From positions 19,486,150-19,546,149 of the forward strand of contig CM022665.1 of assembly GCA_012295275.1 (NCBI GenBank): DNA of 60,000 bases, in the 5' to 3' direction. Position numbers and translations under genes: made by a program. Of the stretch, positions 26,853-39,210 are shown one piece after another. The stretch's first letter is position 1, and every line of letters begins with the position of its first letter. The notes beneath the pieces were generated by a model, which was not told where the DNA came from, ran no database searches, and was given only the letters and a program-made list of their open reading frames with translations. Origin of the DNA: Chrysomallon squamiferum. Taxonomy: Eukaryota; Mollusca; Gastropoda; Neomphalida; Peltospiridae.

Positions 26853-27912
26853 TATGAAACTTCAAACCTGTAACAGTAACACTGGGGGTCATGCGAGATT
26901 TAACTTTAAATGCTGGCTCCGTTTCACCAAAGTACAGACCACGCAAACCAAGATAAGGAATAACAAGCCTTGCTGCCATCTTCTCTAATTTGAAGTAATT
27001 TTCACCGGGAAACAGATCTGGAACACCCTGAACGGATATTTATTTATTATTATTTCCATTATTAACTATTATATTAAAATAAAACAGTGGATCAAACTTT
27101 AATTGGGTTAAATCTGTTATAACACTGGTTTTCAACCTTTTTCATACCTTATGAGCAACTCAGTATGATCGATGACCCCCTTTAAAATTTTTGAATCGAT
27201 AATATCTAGGGTTACCATATTTTCATCAACCAAAGACAATACAGAAGGAATCTATATTCACCATGACGGGTCCCAAACCTATCTACACGTTTTTATTTAT
27301 TCCTCCTTCCAAGTCAAGTTGAAAAAAGCTAAAATATACCCTCGCTCAAGAACGATCTCGCGCACCCCAGAAAAAAGGCTGGTGACCCCTAGTTTGAAAA
27401 CCTATGTATTATAATAACAGTCACAAATATGCAATTAATTATTTCACATTAATATAATACAAAAGAGACACATGGTACCTGTAAAACCAGCACCATTTGT
27501 TTTATAGGAGGAACAATTTCGTGTCTGTAGTGTTCTATTGCATCTGAAAATATTTTAGAAATAAATTATTTTCGATAGTATCCATTTTATGATAGATTAT
27601 TGAAATTTGAAGAACTAACAAGGCTTTTTATTTGCAGTTTGATAGATAACCATTTAAAAACAAGTTTGTAAATTCGAAAAAAAGAAGAAAAAAATATTTC
27701 TATTTAATGGGTTTTTTTGGAGAAAAAAAAAGACAATATAAAATATACTAATTTAATTCCATTCAAATTTCAGTTCAGTAGCTTTCTTAAACAAATATCA
27801 TAATTACATTGTAACTTAAAAAGATAATTTATCAAATATATTTTTATTCTTTTTCCGTACTTACATTTTTTAATTTATATTTTATTTTATATACAAATAT
27901 ATATATATTGTT

Positions 27913-27948
<36 letters not shown>

Positions 27949-27997
27949 ATTGTTTTTATTTTTTGTTTTTGTTTTGTTGTATTTTTTTGTAGGTCTT

Positions 27998-28049
<52 letters not shown>

Positions 28050-28165
28050 TATAAAGGCATCGCTGTTCAACTGTATTTTAATTTCTCCAGTACTAAAGTA
28101 ATTCAAGCTTAGTATAAATTATTGTAGGTTTTTTTTCTTTATTTTATTTTTTTTTATTTTATTAA

Positions 28166-28202
<37 letters not shown>

Positions 28203-28438
28203 CACCATTTTTTATTTTCTTTAATAATTTTCTCTATTTTATTTATACATTTTTTCCTCTTACCTTCAATGTTCACTTTGAGTAGAACTATATTTCTAAA
28301 TTCCAGTAGAGTGACATTTCGGACTGATACATCATGCGTCTGAAACAAAATACATGTAACAAATTGACAAAGATAATACTTTTTTTATTTATTTATTTTA
28401 TTTATTTATTTATTTATTTATTATTTATTTATTATTTA

Positions 28439-28490
<52 letters not shown>

Positions 28491-29253
28491 AATATTATTT
28501 GTTGTTGTTCTTGTAAATTCTGTATTTGTATACCTGCACTCAAAAGTCTGTTTAGCATCAATTGCGGATTTCCTTGGTCATAAACGCGAAGAAAATAAAT
28601 AAAGTTAAATGATTATCAATACACAAAAACTTCCCAGAAGAAAATGTACAGCACAAGCAGTGACCAACAGAGAACAACATATTTCATATCACCCCTGACA
28701 AGTAGCCACAAGCGAACGAAAAGAAGAATAAGATTAACAATCTTCAGAATCTAGTATCAAAAATGTACTGCACTATAAGTGGAAATAAAATGGTTATAAA
28801 TGATTTTATTCTGAATGATATAGTCCAATTGTTTGTTGTTGTTGTTTGTTTGGGGGGGGGATGAGTTTTAATGATTTTTTTTTTCTTAAATGTTTCTCAC
28901 ATACGTGTCAACATTTTCTTTTTTTCTTTCTTTTTCTTTTTTTTTTTACTCTACTTAGGGATGATAATTAATGCGAACGAAATTTTTATGAATACATGAT
29001 TTTATACCTTCTGTTACATTTGGCAAACGAAGTTAAGAAAAAAAATAAAAGATTCTGCTCTCATTTGTAAAATGATTATTATATATGACGAAAATGCATT
29101 GGGTAAATGGCTAAATATAAGAACAGACATTTGCACTTTGCGAAACAATCCAATAAATTTGGGCTATTTCAAAATAAATCAATATGATGAATATGTTTCA
29201 TTTAAGCACCTTTAAATAAATTTATGTTTAAATATATTATTATTATTATTATT

Positions 29254-29295
<42 letters not shown>

Positions 29296-29789
29296 AATGA
29301 TGCTGTTGTTTTTTAAAGAGAATGTTTTTTTTTCTTTCTTTCTTTGTTGTTAAAATGTACTTACAGGAAGTGGATACAACATGGATTCCAAAACGGGCAG
29401 GATATCCATGAAAAAATAGTTCCAGATTTCTGCAAGCATTTCCAGAAGTACTGCCCCTGATTAATATACATTGTTAAATTAAATTTAAAAAAATAATGAA
29501 ACTCAGCTTTAATGTGAAAAGTTGATTGGTATATCGTTTAGAAATATATTTTTGAGATGGATTTTCTTTGGATTTTATGGATATTCAATTGATGAAAATG
29601 ACGAGAAAAAAAAACAACTTATTTACCTGTTTTATTTTTTATATTTTCTCGAAGAATAATCATTCCTTTCTTCAGTAACTGGTCCTGAAATTATGTCATA
29701 AAATTATGAAAAAAAATAAATAAATAAATAAATAAATAATAAAATTCCTTCGACAATAAAATACCTCAAAAGCACATGAAACAAATTAA

Positions 29790-29820
<31 letters not shown>

Positions 29821-31652
29821 GTCAAATTCCTGTTAAATAAAATATAACTATGAGTTATAATATTATTTTATTATAATAATAATAATTATTATTACTTGAT
29901 CTTATAAAATAAAAGTCACATTGTTCATATGAGAAATAACAAACCTTGTAATAATCATAAATAAGAGATCCCATTTCCGTTTGCGACAAAGATCTGAAAT
30001 AGATATGAATACTTCTTAAACCAAATTCTTTAAGTTAGAAATAATTATAAAATACAAAATATAACAAGATATATACTGCTGATCTGCCGAGAACAGAAAG
30101 CAGCAACAACATGCGCCGTTTCGACTTTACGGCGGTAATCCCACAAATAACAAAAAGAATAAATTTCGACTTAAAGCAGCGCGACGTAAAATTCAAACGT
30201 CGAGAGCGAGCTTGTTTGTGAGCGCGGCTGAAGAATACGCCATTATGTGGCGTTTATTTGGGAGAGGTGTCATCGCTTGGGTCCCAGAATACGCTGTTTG
30301 GGCAACAAGTGCTTTGTTTACATCCGCTGTCTCGCTTTTGTCTTTGTGGGTTTTTTGCGACTTTTTAGCCTTCAGTATGGCTCCCAAACGTATACTTGAA
30401 CACGTGAAAGGATCAGCGCCCACGAAATCGTCTGTGATTACGAAAAAACGCATTGTTCTTTGGCTGGAAGATCAGCATCAACACCGTATCCTAATTAGCC
30501 TCATGTTAATTCAAGAAAAGACGAAAGGTGAAGCTGCTAGTGGTGATGATAAAGCAGCTGGTGAGTTTCCTGAAGGGTTGGCTGAGATAATAAGGGAGAG
30601 GGCTAAAGTGCTTAACAAGTGTTTAAAGTGGACGGGACAGGCCTATTTTCGAAACGTATGTCTAATCGTACCTACATCGCCAAGGAAGAGAAGGCAGCAC
30701 CAGGCCATAAAGCTGGTAACGAGAGACAGACTTAGCTTCTTGGGGTTAATGCTGCTGGCGTCTTAAAACTGAAGCACTTTCTGATCTACCAGGGTGAAAA
30801 TCCAAGGGCACTAAAGGGCATTTGGAAGGTTCAACTTCCTGTCATTTGGAGGTCCAACAAGAAAGCCTCGGTAACACTTCAAATCTTCGAGGACTGGTAT
30901 ACCAACCATTTTTGCCAGAAGTTCTGAGGTACTGTACAGCCAAGGGTTTGTCCTTTAAGGCATTGTTAGTGCTAGATAATGCCACTAGTCAGCCTGCCCA
31001 CATGGATGATTTTCATCCTAATGTTAAGATGCTTTTCCTTCCACCAAACATCACAGCCTTTTTGCAGCCTATGGATCAGGGTGTTATTGCTTCCTTTAAG
31101 GCCTAGTACCTCCGCAAGAACTTAACCCTCAACCCGGGAACCCAGTGTCTTCACCATTAAGGGCTTTGCAGAAGGTTTCGCCCTCATTGACGAAGGGATG
31201 GCCAAGTTTGGGACTGAGGATCCCAACACTGCTAGGTACACAAAGGTCTTCCGAGGGGCTATGGATTGATTGCCTGCAGAGATATAGGTAAGATATACGA
31301 GGAGAAGATGATGGCGTCATTCTAGACTGGCCTGGAACATTGTTTCACTAAGGTAGAGAGGTCTGCAGCAGGTACTGGTACCTCAACTGTCACTTCAGTT
31401 CCTACTCCAGCCTCTCCATCTTCTTCAACTGAACCTGCTGTATCATATACACCTTCTGTAGCGTCTCCTGCTCTATCGCCTGATTCCCCTGCTCCACTGT
31501 CTCCAGCACCTTCTACAAGTTCTCACCCTGCCTCTCCACCCTGCTCCTTCCATCAAGTCAGTCTCTCCCTCCTTGCAACGCCCCTTCCAGTGTGCAAGCC
31601 GATCATAGGATAACAGGTAAAGAATTGTTTTCATTTTTTTATTATATTTTTA

Positions 31653-31704
<52 letters not shown>

Positions 31705-33609
31705 TTTTTTAAATTTTTTTTAATTTTTAATTTTTTTTTTTTTTTTGATCACCTGTACAGAATGTACAGTTTCATTTATCATTTTGGGGATTGTTCTCAT
31801 TTTTATGGTTTTTTTTTTTTTTTTTTTTATTACAGTTTCATTTTCGACATTTTTCTATACTATAGTTATGTTCTCCCTTTCATTTTCCTATGGCTTAGTG
31901 CTATTTCTTGATGTATGCTTTAGGGTGTTTTAGGTTAGGTAAGTGACTTAGGCTATGGTAATTCCAACTTGCATCGAAAATCGACTTACGTCAGACAGCA
32001 AGAACGGATCTCTCTGTATATCTATACACGTTGAACAAAGATTTTAGCAAATCAGAATTAATAATTCGTGTTCTAGAAACATTTGACGCATTTTATTTAA
32101 CATGTAGCAAATAAATTCGTGTTTTAGTATTTACTTAATGAAACAATACTGACGTAATTAGTAAAGTTCCACTGGTCTAGTGATATTCAAAAGAAGTTAA
32201 AGCATATGATGTAGATTTAATAAGCCGATTCACTTATCTTGCAACAAAATGCCTTACCGAGCAGTCTCTTGCAGAGTTCCCAGTTCATTCTCCTTCAGTT
32301 TCTTCTTCTGAAACAGCTGAACTACAGCAACTTGAATACTGAAAATGTCATGTAAATATATATATTTTTTTATTATTATTTTTTTGGTTTTGTTTGGTTG
32401 AATACAGTTTTGAAATCTTTTAATACTGAATGGTCTAATAAAAGTTATCTTCAATAAAAGTATCGTAAGTCAGTTTTAAAAATATGATTCATGTCTTTAT
32501 GCTACCCAATACCTGCAACATGTTGTAAACAAACATGTATTTTGCTTAATTATAATATTTTTTTAATTTAATTATTTTTGTTTTTGTTTCCAGAATACGG
32601 CAACTGAATGGAAATACTTGTCAGTTAATTGCTGATACACTAATTTCACCATATTTATGCTGTACGTAAGCTAATATTAAAAACAAACGTGTGTTTGGTT
32701 AGTACATGATAATGAGATAATTATTAGAAAGGTATGTCACAATGACATCATCCACTAATTGCAATAGATTCTAAATTTGTACAGAAATATTTAACCTTAG
32801 AAAGAGAAAAATCATTTAATATTAGAAATAAATTTATAAACAGACCGCACGAAAAATAAATTCATAGAGAGATTGCACAAAGTGTTCAAGACTACAAACG
32901 CAACTATACAGTTTAACGTATTTTATTCTGGTGATCATTTCAGATTTGATATAAAAATGTTGTGCATTGTAACTGTGTTATAATCGGAGTATAAGGTTAC
33001 ACAGTGCAACGTGTCCCCGACGATGACATTCTTTCTAAATACATCAAAAATTAGTCATCTCAAGTTAGAGTGAAGTCATAAATCTAATTTATAGCCTGTA
33101 GTTACAGGAAATGTGTCAAACATGCGTTCATTTCAGTAAGTAATAATAAGTCATATGACCTACAAAACCGGGCTTACGGCTAGTTTTAAAGTATTAAACG
33201 ACATTAAGAAATTTGTATTAGTAAACATAATGCTATATATAGTTAAATAGTAGTGAATAATATAAATAATATATGATCTTATGAAACTTTTTTCTTTTGG
33301 TTTGTAAAATCTTATTTATGCATATTTATAAAGGAGATATTAATATCTGCAGAGAGGTGCAAACTGTTATGACAGTCTTTGTGGGATGTTTGTCGACTTG
33401 TCACGTTATATGAATTTTTACGCTTTTTCAAATCAGTGCTATGAGCAGACAGTCAGTATATCCGGTTTCACAACTCACTGCGAATGTGAATGAATATTTG
33501 TAAACAGTACGATAGTGTAACTTTATAAAGAAGCACTTTTTAATCAAATCTAATGAAAAAATTAAGTAATTACATTTTGACTTCATTATTCAGTCTAATC
33601 CCCACAACT

Positions 33610-33669
<60 letters not shown>

Positions 33670-34113
33670 TTGTGGGTCTCTTCATCTTCTTGCTTGTGAA
33701 AATTTTAACCAGTCTGTTTATAAATATGTAAAGAGTCCTACCTCTCCAGCTGTCCATGTTTGTTGGCAGCATCAGTGTGTGATGTTATTCCGAGAGTTGA
33801 CAAGTTCGATCCTCTTCTTCCTCCACCAAGCAGCCGAGTACTGATATCAACATTGGCCAAGCTATGTCTGTTTGCAACAAGAAAAAAACAAAAACAAAAA
33901 AAACTTTAAAAAACAACAACATTCTAACTTAAACAGTCACAATGACCAAAACAAAAAAGCAGGTTAATGTGTGCCTCATAAAATAATTTTACCCATTTAT
34001 AATTTGCCGACTAGATATCCCACCTGATACCTTTGTATGTAATGACAGACACTGATAGATAACTAACAAATGTATTTTTTTTTTTTTTTTTTTGTCACGC
34101 TGTTACCATGCTG

Positions 34114-34145
<32 letters not shown>

Positions 34146-37100
34146 AAAGACCTAGAAATCAATTCATCCATTATTCATATATCTTTTTTTCTGTCCATCT
34201 ATCCGTCTGGATGTCTATTTATATAAAAATATGAGGTGAGTTTCCTAGACGTCAATTGTCACTACTCAGTTGGCTGTAACGCACGCTGGTTGTGATTGTG
34301 GTGTGCTGCAGGCGATGATAACAGTCATGTGAACACTGCACTTTGTATCTTACAAAGAACTATCACCAAAATGCTCCAGAGTATCGTGTGTATACGTATG
34401 TATGTTTGTGTGTATATGTATTAATAAGTGATAAACAGTCGAAAGTAACTATCAGTGTTGACGTGTCGAGTATCATGTCTTGGTTATGCATAATAAAGTC
34501 ACATATACACACACACATACACACACACAAACACACACACACACTAACTGCTTAAGTGTTGTATGTATGTATGCATTTGTCAGCAAAATAACGTCTAAAA
34601 AGATGTAGAACAAAGAAGAAAAAGCATTTTAACAATACTTAGCCTACATATGACAGCCACACAAACATACACACACATACCTTGCACATACACACACAAA
34701 GACACACATGGACAGAGAGACACCAGTGTTATAATACACAATAAGCAGTTTGATAAAATATAAGATATTTGTCATCAGCAACAAACGATGTAGAACGGGC
34801 ATTAATAAAGATTGACTATTACATATACAATGCTGTCATCTGGGAGTGATGTCGGAAAAAATAACAACGAAACTTTTGTTCTAAACATTAAAATGAGCTT
34901 CCTATTGTTCTCTTTTCATATGACGTCATAATATCAAATATCCTATAAAAGGAAGTGGTATACTGATGTAAACTTCTGATATTTTCCCCCATGCACGCAA
35001 ATGTATTATTCCTTGAAGATAAATAACTGCTAATTGTTATGATTTTCTTTCTCCCTTTAAAACTGCTCTAAGACTTCAAATTAATATAATAACCTTATAA
35101 CTGAATGTTTTATCAGTGGATTATAAACCAGCTGAACTTCTAATTTTTTTGTGTTAACCTTTCTTAATACGGTAACTGAGTGTTTATGCCAGCGATTAAA
35201 AGCCACATTTCTCCATACAACATAATGTCTAGGCAGGAATATGATTGTTGGGCAATAGAAAAGTTAACAGATGTTCGTTTTAAGGAATTGCTTCTAGCAA
35301 AGAAAGCCAGTACTGATGAAAAAAAAGAGGACTATTTCCAGCAAATGGATGATTTAAACACTGGTAGACCATACTAGATTCGAATACTGAGTTGTGGAGA
35401 ACCAGTATGTTTTCTTAGCACTGATTATATGTATGACGTTATTGTCTGCTAACAGACAAAATTATTAAGATTTTGTTTAGAATGCTATCCTTACAGGAAA
35501 AATTAATGAATTTTGCAGAGTGCCAGAAGAAAAAAAAAAACCAAGTGCTACAATAAAGGGAACTGTCGAAAGATTTTGGATCTTACACTAACATCCAAAT
35601 GAGTAACAGAAGCAGCCTTTCAGGACAAATATTTAACTAGCATATTAAGAGCACGTTATATATTAGTATGAACTGGCTTGAGAAACAATCAGTAATAAAG
35701 TAATTACCGCAAGAATGACCTTAAAAATGTTGATATTCTGCACATGTAAGTTGATAGTGTATGTTTTCTTCTGAATATTAAGATATCAAAGTTAGTTTTG
35801 GGTTTTTGAAAAAAGACAAAAAAAAGACATGTTTACCTTTATAACAAGTAATGCCAAATAATTCAGTATGGCTAGGCAGGAATATAAGTTGACTTTTGCT
35901 TGATAACTGATTTAGATTTAAAAAATAAAACAAAATAAAAATTAAAAAATTAAAATAATATAGACAAAAAATGATAGAATTATTTAATTTTAAAATCGAT
36001 TTTTATTATAGCGCCTCGATTTAGAAACGTTATTTCAAGTCTGGGTTGGTTTTACTCGTAACATACACACACAAGTCCGATAATTCAGAATTAGCCAGTG
36101 TATAATTCAGAAAATTAATTAGTTGTAATATAATTAAAGCATAGCTGACATAACAACTAAATACTTGGATCAACAGTGATAGAATTTGTTTCATTACTGG
36201 AAATAATCTGATGCTTCACAAAGGCTAAAGCGACAGAAGAGAGTCTGTTAATGCTTTCGTTTTAAAAACAGTTGAGTTCAAGCTCAGTCATAGACGAGGA
36301 AAAGCATAATTTTGTGTGTGTGTGATTAATCATTATGTAACTTAATATACCATCAGTTACACATTACATTCATTTACGTATTACAAAATTGTTATGTATC
36401 GCAGTTAATTAAAAATAACAAAAAGATATTTCTCGGGGCACTTCCTTGGCAAATCGAAATTTATTTGTTTTGTTGCTGTTACGAAGAATAGTTATCAAAT
36501 TATTTTCGTCTCTGTTTGTAAGCAGAAAAAAATAAAAGTAATCGTAAGTATGAGTCTAGATTACAACTACTACTACCACTCCTGCTGCTACTACAACTAC
36601 TATTACTACTACTATTAATAATTTTTTGTTCTTTATTTTATTTTATTTTATTTGCAGTATTTAGACAAACACATCATGGATTGCTATTTGAATGTAAATT
36701 TAACGTCGAAGTCAGCCAAACCGAAACATTACGTCACTTCATAATATAAATATCTTTCTATTTCGGCATTCAATTAAGTATTAGGGGGAAAAAATCGATT
36801 TTTATATTTATGGAACGTTTTTCTTCTTTTTCTTTTTACTTAAAGTTGTGGCTAAATGAAATTTATTTAAGCACAATTCACTGTAGTAACGTTTTTTAAT
36901 TAAAAATTCGTGTCTACACAATTGTATTTTATATATAGAGAGAGAAAAAAATAAATAAAACATAGCTTTTTAAAGGTGGTGTTGTGAGCAACAGAGAATG
37001 CTGCAAAAAAAGTAATTTTTTTATCAGTGTTAATTAATTTTGGTACAAGAATATATACATACGTACGCACAAACGGTCTACCCTAGCACAAAAAATCTAT

Positions 37101-37350
37101 AACAAAAAAATATTAAATAAAAAATAAACAGATAAATAAATAAATAACCGTATGTGACACCAAAAGTTGCATATTTTTTGTTCTTCATTTGACAAGAAAA
37201 TTAAATGTTTTATCTTATCATTAAACATACCTGTCAAAACTGTTGTGTTCATTATATTTAGAATTTATTAAGATTAAGTTACATATTATACATCTATATA
37301 TTTTACCTTTTTAAAGACGATATTTTCGATCCAGGTGTTGAAAACGACAT
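26140..37350 (-). CDS. PRR5L: PRR5/PRR5L (Protor) homolog, mTORC2 subunit, 10 exons
   Basis: Protor proteins bind Rictor in mTOR complex 2. Minus-strand exons: 37350-37307, 33867-33742, 32338-32258, 29993-29945, 29684-29627, 29456-29365, 28339-28264, 27543-27479, 27027-26868, 26312-26140. All borders are GT-AG and phases agree, giving 307 residues (human PRR5 is nearly 400). Matches run in family order: IQVAVVQLFQKKKLKENELG; SLSQTEMGSLIYDYYK; DQLLKKGMIILREN; LLEMLAEIWNYFFMDILPVL; VRNVTLLEFRNIVLLKV; IVPPIKQMVLVLQGV; and YFKLEKMAARLVIPYLGLRG. The Ser-rich N-terminus and the last exon are not conserved by eye, and the proline-rich tail of vertebrate PRR5 is absent. The start (MSFSTPGSK at 37350) is the first ATG of the exon upstream of a good donor. 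Whether it is closer to PRR5 or PRR5L was not resolved; both are co-orthologs. Confidence 0.9.
26815..26849. repeat. Poly-A run (poly-T on the PRR5 strand)
   Basis: An A homopolymer of about 35 bp in the last PRR5 intron, just downstream of the donor at 26867. Confidence 0.95.
27123..27406. mobile_element. Short hAT-like non-autonomous element
   Basis: The left end, CACTGGTTTTCAACCTTTTT, is nearly the classical hAT-type CAGTGGTTCTCAACCT terminus. The right end, GGTGACCCCTAGTTTGAAAACC, is the partial complement. Both subterminal regions carry the GACCCC block typical of these elements. Flanks are A/T-rich with a possible imperfect 8-bp duplication. No transposase is present. It lies in a PRR5 intron. 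Confidence 0.7.
27918..28202. repeat. Clustered poly-T and poly-A homopolymers
   Basis: T runs at about 27918-27945, 27998-28017 and 28169-28202, with an A run at 28018-28047, in a PRR5 intron. The open frame translated from this stretch is an artefact of the homopolymers. Confidence 0.95.
28381..28491. repeat. (TTTA)n / (TTA)n microsatellite
   Basis: TTTA repeats pass into TTA repeats over about 110 bp within a PRR5 intron. Confidence 0.95.
29237..29296. repeat. (ATT)n and (TTG)n compound microsatellite
   Basis: ATT triplets followed by about a dozen TTG triplets in a PRR5 intron. Confidence 0.95.
30377..31106 (+). pseudogene. Tigger/pogo-family (CENP-B-like) transposase, frameshifted
   Basis: The first part starts MAPKR and includes the CENP-B-type HTH piece IVLWLEDQHQHRI and the linker GEAASGDDKAAGEFPE (to about 30597). 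The first catalytic Asp region is readable only in a second frame, as VFKVDGTGLF where the family has VDET, followed by NRTYIAKEEKAAPGH. After another frame change come FLIYQGENPRALKG (about 30779) and then the frame 30822-31106 with LLVLDNATSQP (second Asp) and FLQPMDQGVIASFKA (third Asp), ended by TAG. Part of the N-terminal DNA-binding region seems deleted. At least two frameshifts plus stops make it non-functional. Confidence 0.85.
31660..31746. repeat. (ATT)n and poly-T tract
   Basis: ATT triplets to about 31702, then T-rich sequence ending in a T homopolymer, inside the decayed Tigger element. Confidence 0.9.
33613..33669. repeat. (AAT)n microsatellite
   Basis: About 19 AAT triplets, close to the donor side of PRR5 exon 2. 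Confidence 0.97.
34083..34148. repeat. Poly-T, (AT)n and poly-A cluster; (CA)n nearby
   Basis: T run to about 34093, AT dinucleotides at about 34115-34140, then A's. A (CA)n-rich stretch follows at 34503-34545. All lie in PRR5 intron 1. Confidence 0.9.
35180..35377 (+). CDS. Unrecognised 65-codon open frame in PRR5 intron 1 (antisense)
   Basis: Not recognised. The frame has balanced, protein-like composition, unlike the Ile/Phe/Lys-rich random frames elsewhere. From the second Met it reads MSRQEYDCWAIEKLTD, then a Lys/Glu/Asp-rich part. A donor-like GTAGAC follows DDLNTG. An acceptor-like TTTTGCAG at 35518 would join in frame to a short Lys-rich segment containing KCYNKGNCRK, ending at a stop. 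A diverged copy of the start (AGGCAGGAATAT) occurs near 35875. It may be a fragment of an unknown repeat-borne gene or a chance frame. Confidence 0.2.
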   Translation: MFMPAIKSHISPYNIMSRQEYDCWAIEKLTDVRFKELLLAKKASTDEKKEDYFQQMDDLNTGRPY

Positions 37351-38028
37351 TCCACATGAATAACCGATGACACTAGTTTGAATCTTTCACAGTAATTGTT
37401 CACTCACATGCAGTTATTATCTTGATGTCCTTCGTGATATTTATTCTCTCTATATGAACAATATGGTTCGTTGTCACTTAGTTCGGTTCCGAAGACATTC
37501 TGTTTTCAAAGCTAGGAATCCAAATTAGTAAATCTCCATTAATTAAATATTCTGTGCCTAAAATCTTATTATCTGCGTTAAATTTCATATCCAAAAAGAA
37601 AATACCGCGGAGCTAGGACAACGTCTGATGAAAATTTATTTTTAATGTACCGCAGTCATAACATAAGTGAAGTTTTTATTATTCATCTCCTTCTTGTAGA
37701 AACCATGAATACCAAATTCTGACAAATTCGATGTTTATGTAGATATTCAAAATGAAACCCAAAATTAAATTATTTGCTGCTACGGTCGTCGTAGTTGTTA
37801 ATACTGAACACGAAGAAATAACGATAGTTTTATCTCTTGCAAACTAAACGCTGTCTGAAATGTGGAAAAGAATAATTTTGTAATAGTAACCAAGGTAGTC
37901 ATTACTTCTGTAACTTTTTTTGTAACTATGTTTTATTTGACGTACTGTTTCCAAGGCTTCAGTCTTTCTGTTACAAAGGCAGGCTAATAATAGATACATA
38001 TAATCTGAACATGTATTTTTACAGTGTA

Positions 38029-39210
38029 GGGGAAACTGGGGACCGATGAGCCATTTTAAAGAGTTTTGGCTATGTCACCCAAATGTTCATATGTTGATTG
38101 GAAAACTGTTGATGCTTATAGTGGAATTATTGCTTTCAACAATATCGTTATGGGCGACACTTATATAACAGGGTACGTGACCAACGAACCACCCATTGGA
38201 GTCCTTTGAGCCACGATCTCAAACAGTGAAACTAGCTAGCAGAAACACACATGTAAATCTTTTTTTTAATTCCTGTCAAAATTTCATCTAAATTGCACAT
38301 ACATTGTACTAAACTAAGGAGTGAATTACATTTTCAACACAGTGACCTCAGTCTAGGGCAAACTTTGCTACTGACTCCATGGTTTCAGTGTAGTTTCAAG
38401 AGTCCTAAACTAATGCTGAATCTTATTCAAGATTGAATCCATCAAAATTGCCACTGAATTGTATGATTCCCTTCTGTCTTTTGGTAGTTTGCACAGCAGG
38501 TTCAGCAAGGACATCCAAATCAAATCTGCCTTGACTGAGCTTATGTCTTCCTGGACAGGTTAACAAATGCACATGACATTGTATGCCTGGGAGAGTTTTT
38601 GAGAAACTGGTCTTCGTTATCTTTTGGTTGTGTGATTACTGATGTAGTGAACAGTATTCTCTATTAGCTCTGCTGAGAAGTGACCTCAGACTGTCTTCTG
38701 TTCTTTCTTCCTAGGCATTCTCTTTATACCAGATTCAGCACTCTAGTCTATCTTGAAAAAAGGTTATACCAGTAATTAATTATCTATCAAATAACATTTA
38801 TTTTATAGCTATACATTCCTTGGAAATGCAGTTGGATCCAATAAGCCACCTGCCCATGGGACCCAAACATGGCTCATCAAACCCCACAGAAAACGGCTCA
38901 TTGGTCCCCAACACCACTTTCATTACGTTAGCCCACTGTGCCATAGAAACACATGACTGACCAACTAAAACTGAAGTCAAAAGAAATTACTAACAAAATA
39001 AACACAAACCTTTACAGGATCTATGAAATATATATTATCACCTTAAAATTAAACTGTAACCAAAACACAAAAATTACTCACGATAGTCAAAAACCAACTT
39101 TTTAATTGTGTATTGATGGACTGCTCCATGAAGGTCACACGGTGAATAGATGCCACTACCGTTTTGCAGTCAGAAGTTTATGGGGTGGCTCAAAAGACCC
39201 CAATTTCCCC
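38029..39210. mobile_element. TA-flanked DNA transposon remnant with GGGGAAA ends
   Basis: The left terminus is GGGGAAACTGGGGACCGATG and the right terminus is its near complement, CCCCAATTTCCCC. Each is directly flanked by TA (38027-38028 and 39211-39212), the target duplication of the Tc1/mariner/pogo group. The inverted match extends about 30 bp with mismatches. The inner terminal motif GGGGACCxATGAGCC also occurs inverted at 38895-38909, and a variant at 38871-38885. No intact transposase is present; the short minus-strand frame over 38798-38980 is built from these motifs. Confidence 0.78.

Larger units (their letters stand above)
30075..32018 (+). mobile_element. Decayed Tigger/pogo-type (Tc1/mariner superfamily) transposon
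   Basis: A ~1.9-kb segment between PRR5 exons 3 and 4, in the opposite orientation to the gene. It contains a broken transposase (30377-31106) and a Ser/Pro/Thr-rich tail (about 31380-31600). The ends resemble Tigger-type termini: the right end contains TCGACTTACGTCAGACAG, and the left region contains CGTTTCGACTTTACGGCGG and TTTCGACTTAAAGCAGCG. The exact ends and the TA duplication are not certain. The segment 30080-30750 is visibly GC-richer than the host intron. Confidence 0.7.

Noticed and set aside
27882-28106. Minus-strand Lys/Phe-rich open frame
   Set aside because: It is produced by A and T homopolymers within a PRR5 intron.
30193-30453. Minus-strand 86-codon frame over the Tigger element
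   Set aside because: It is the antisense shadow of the transposase pseudogene and lacks domain similarity.
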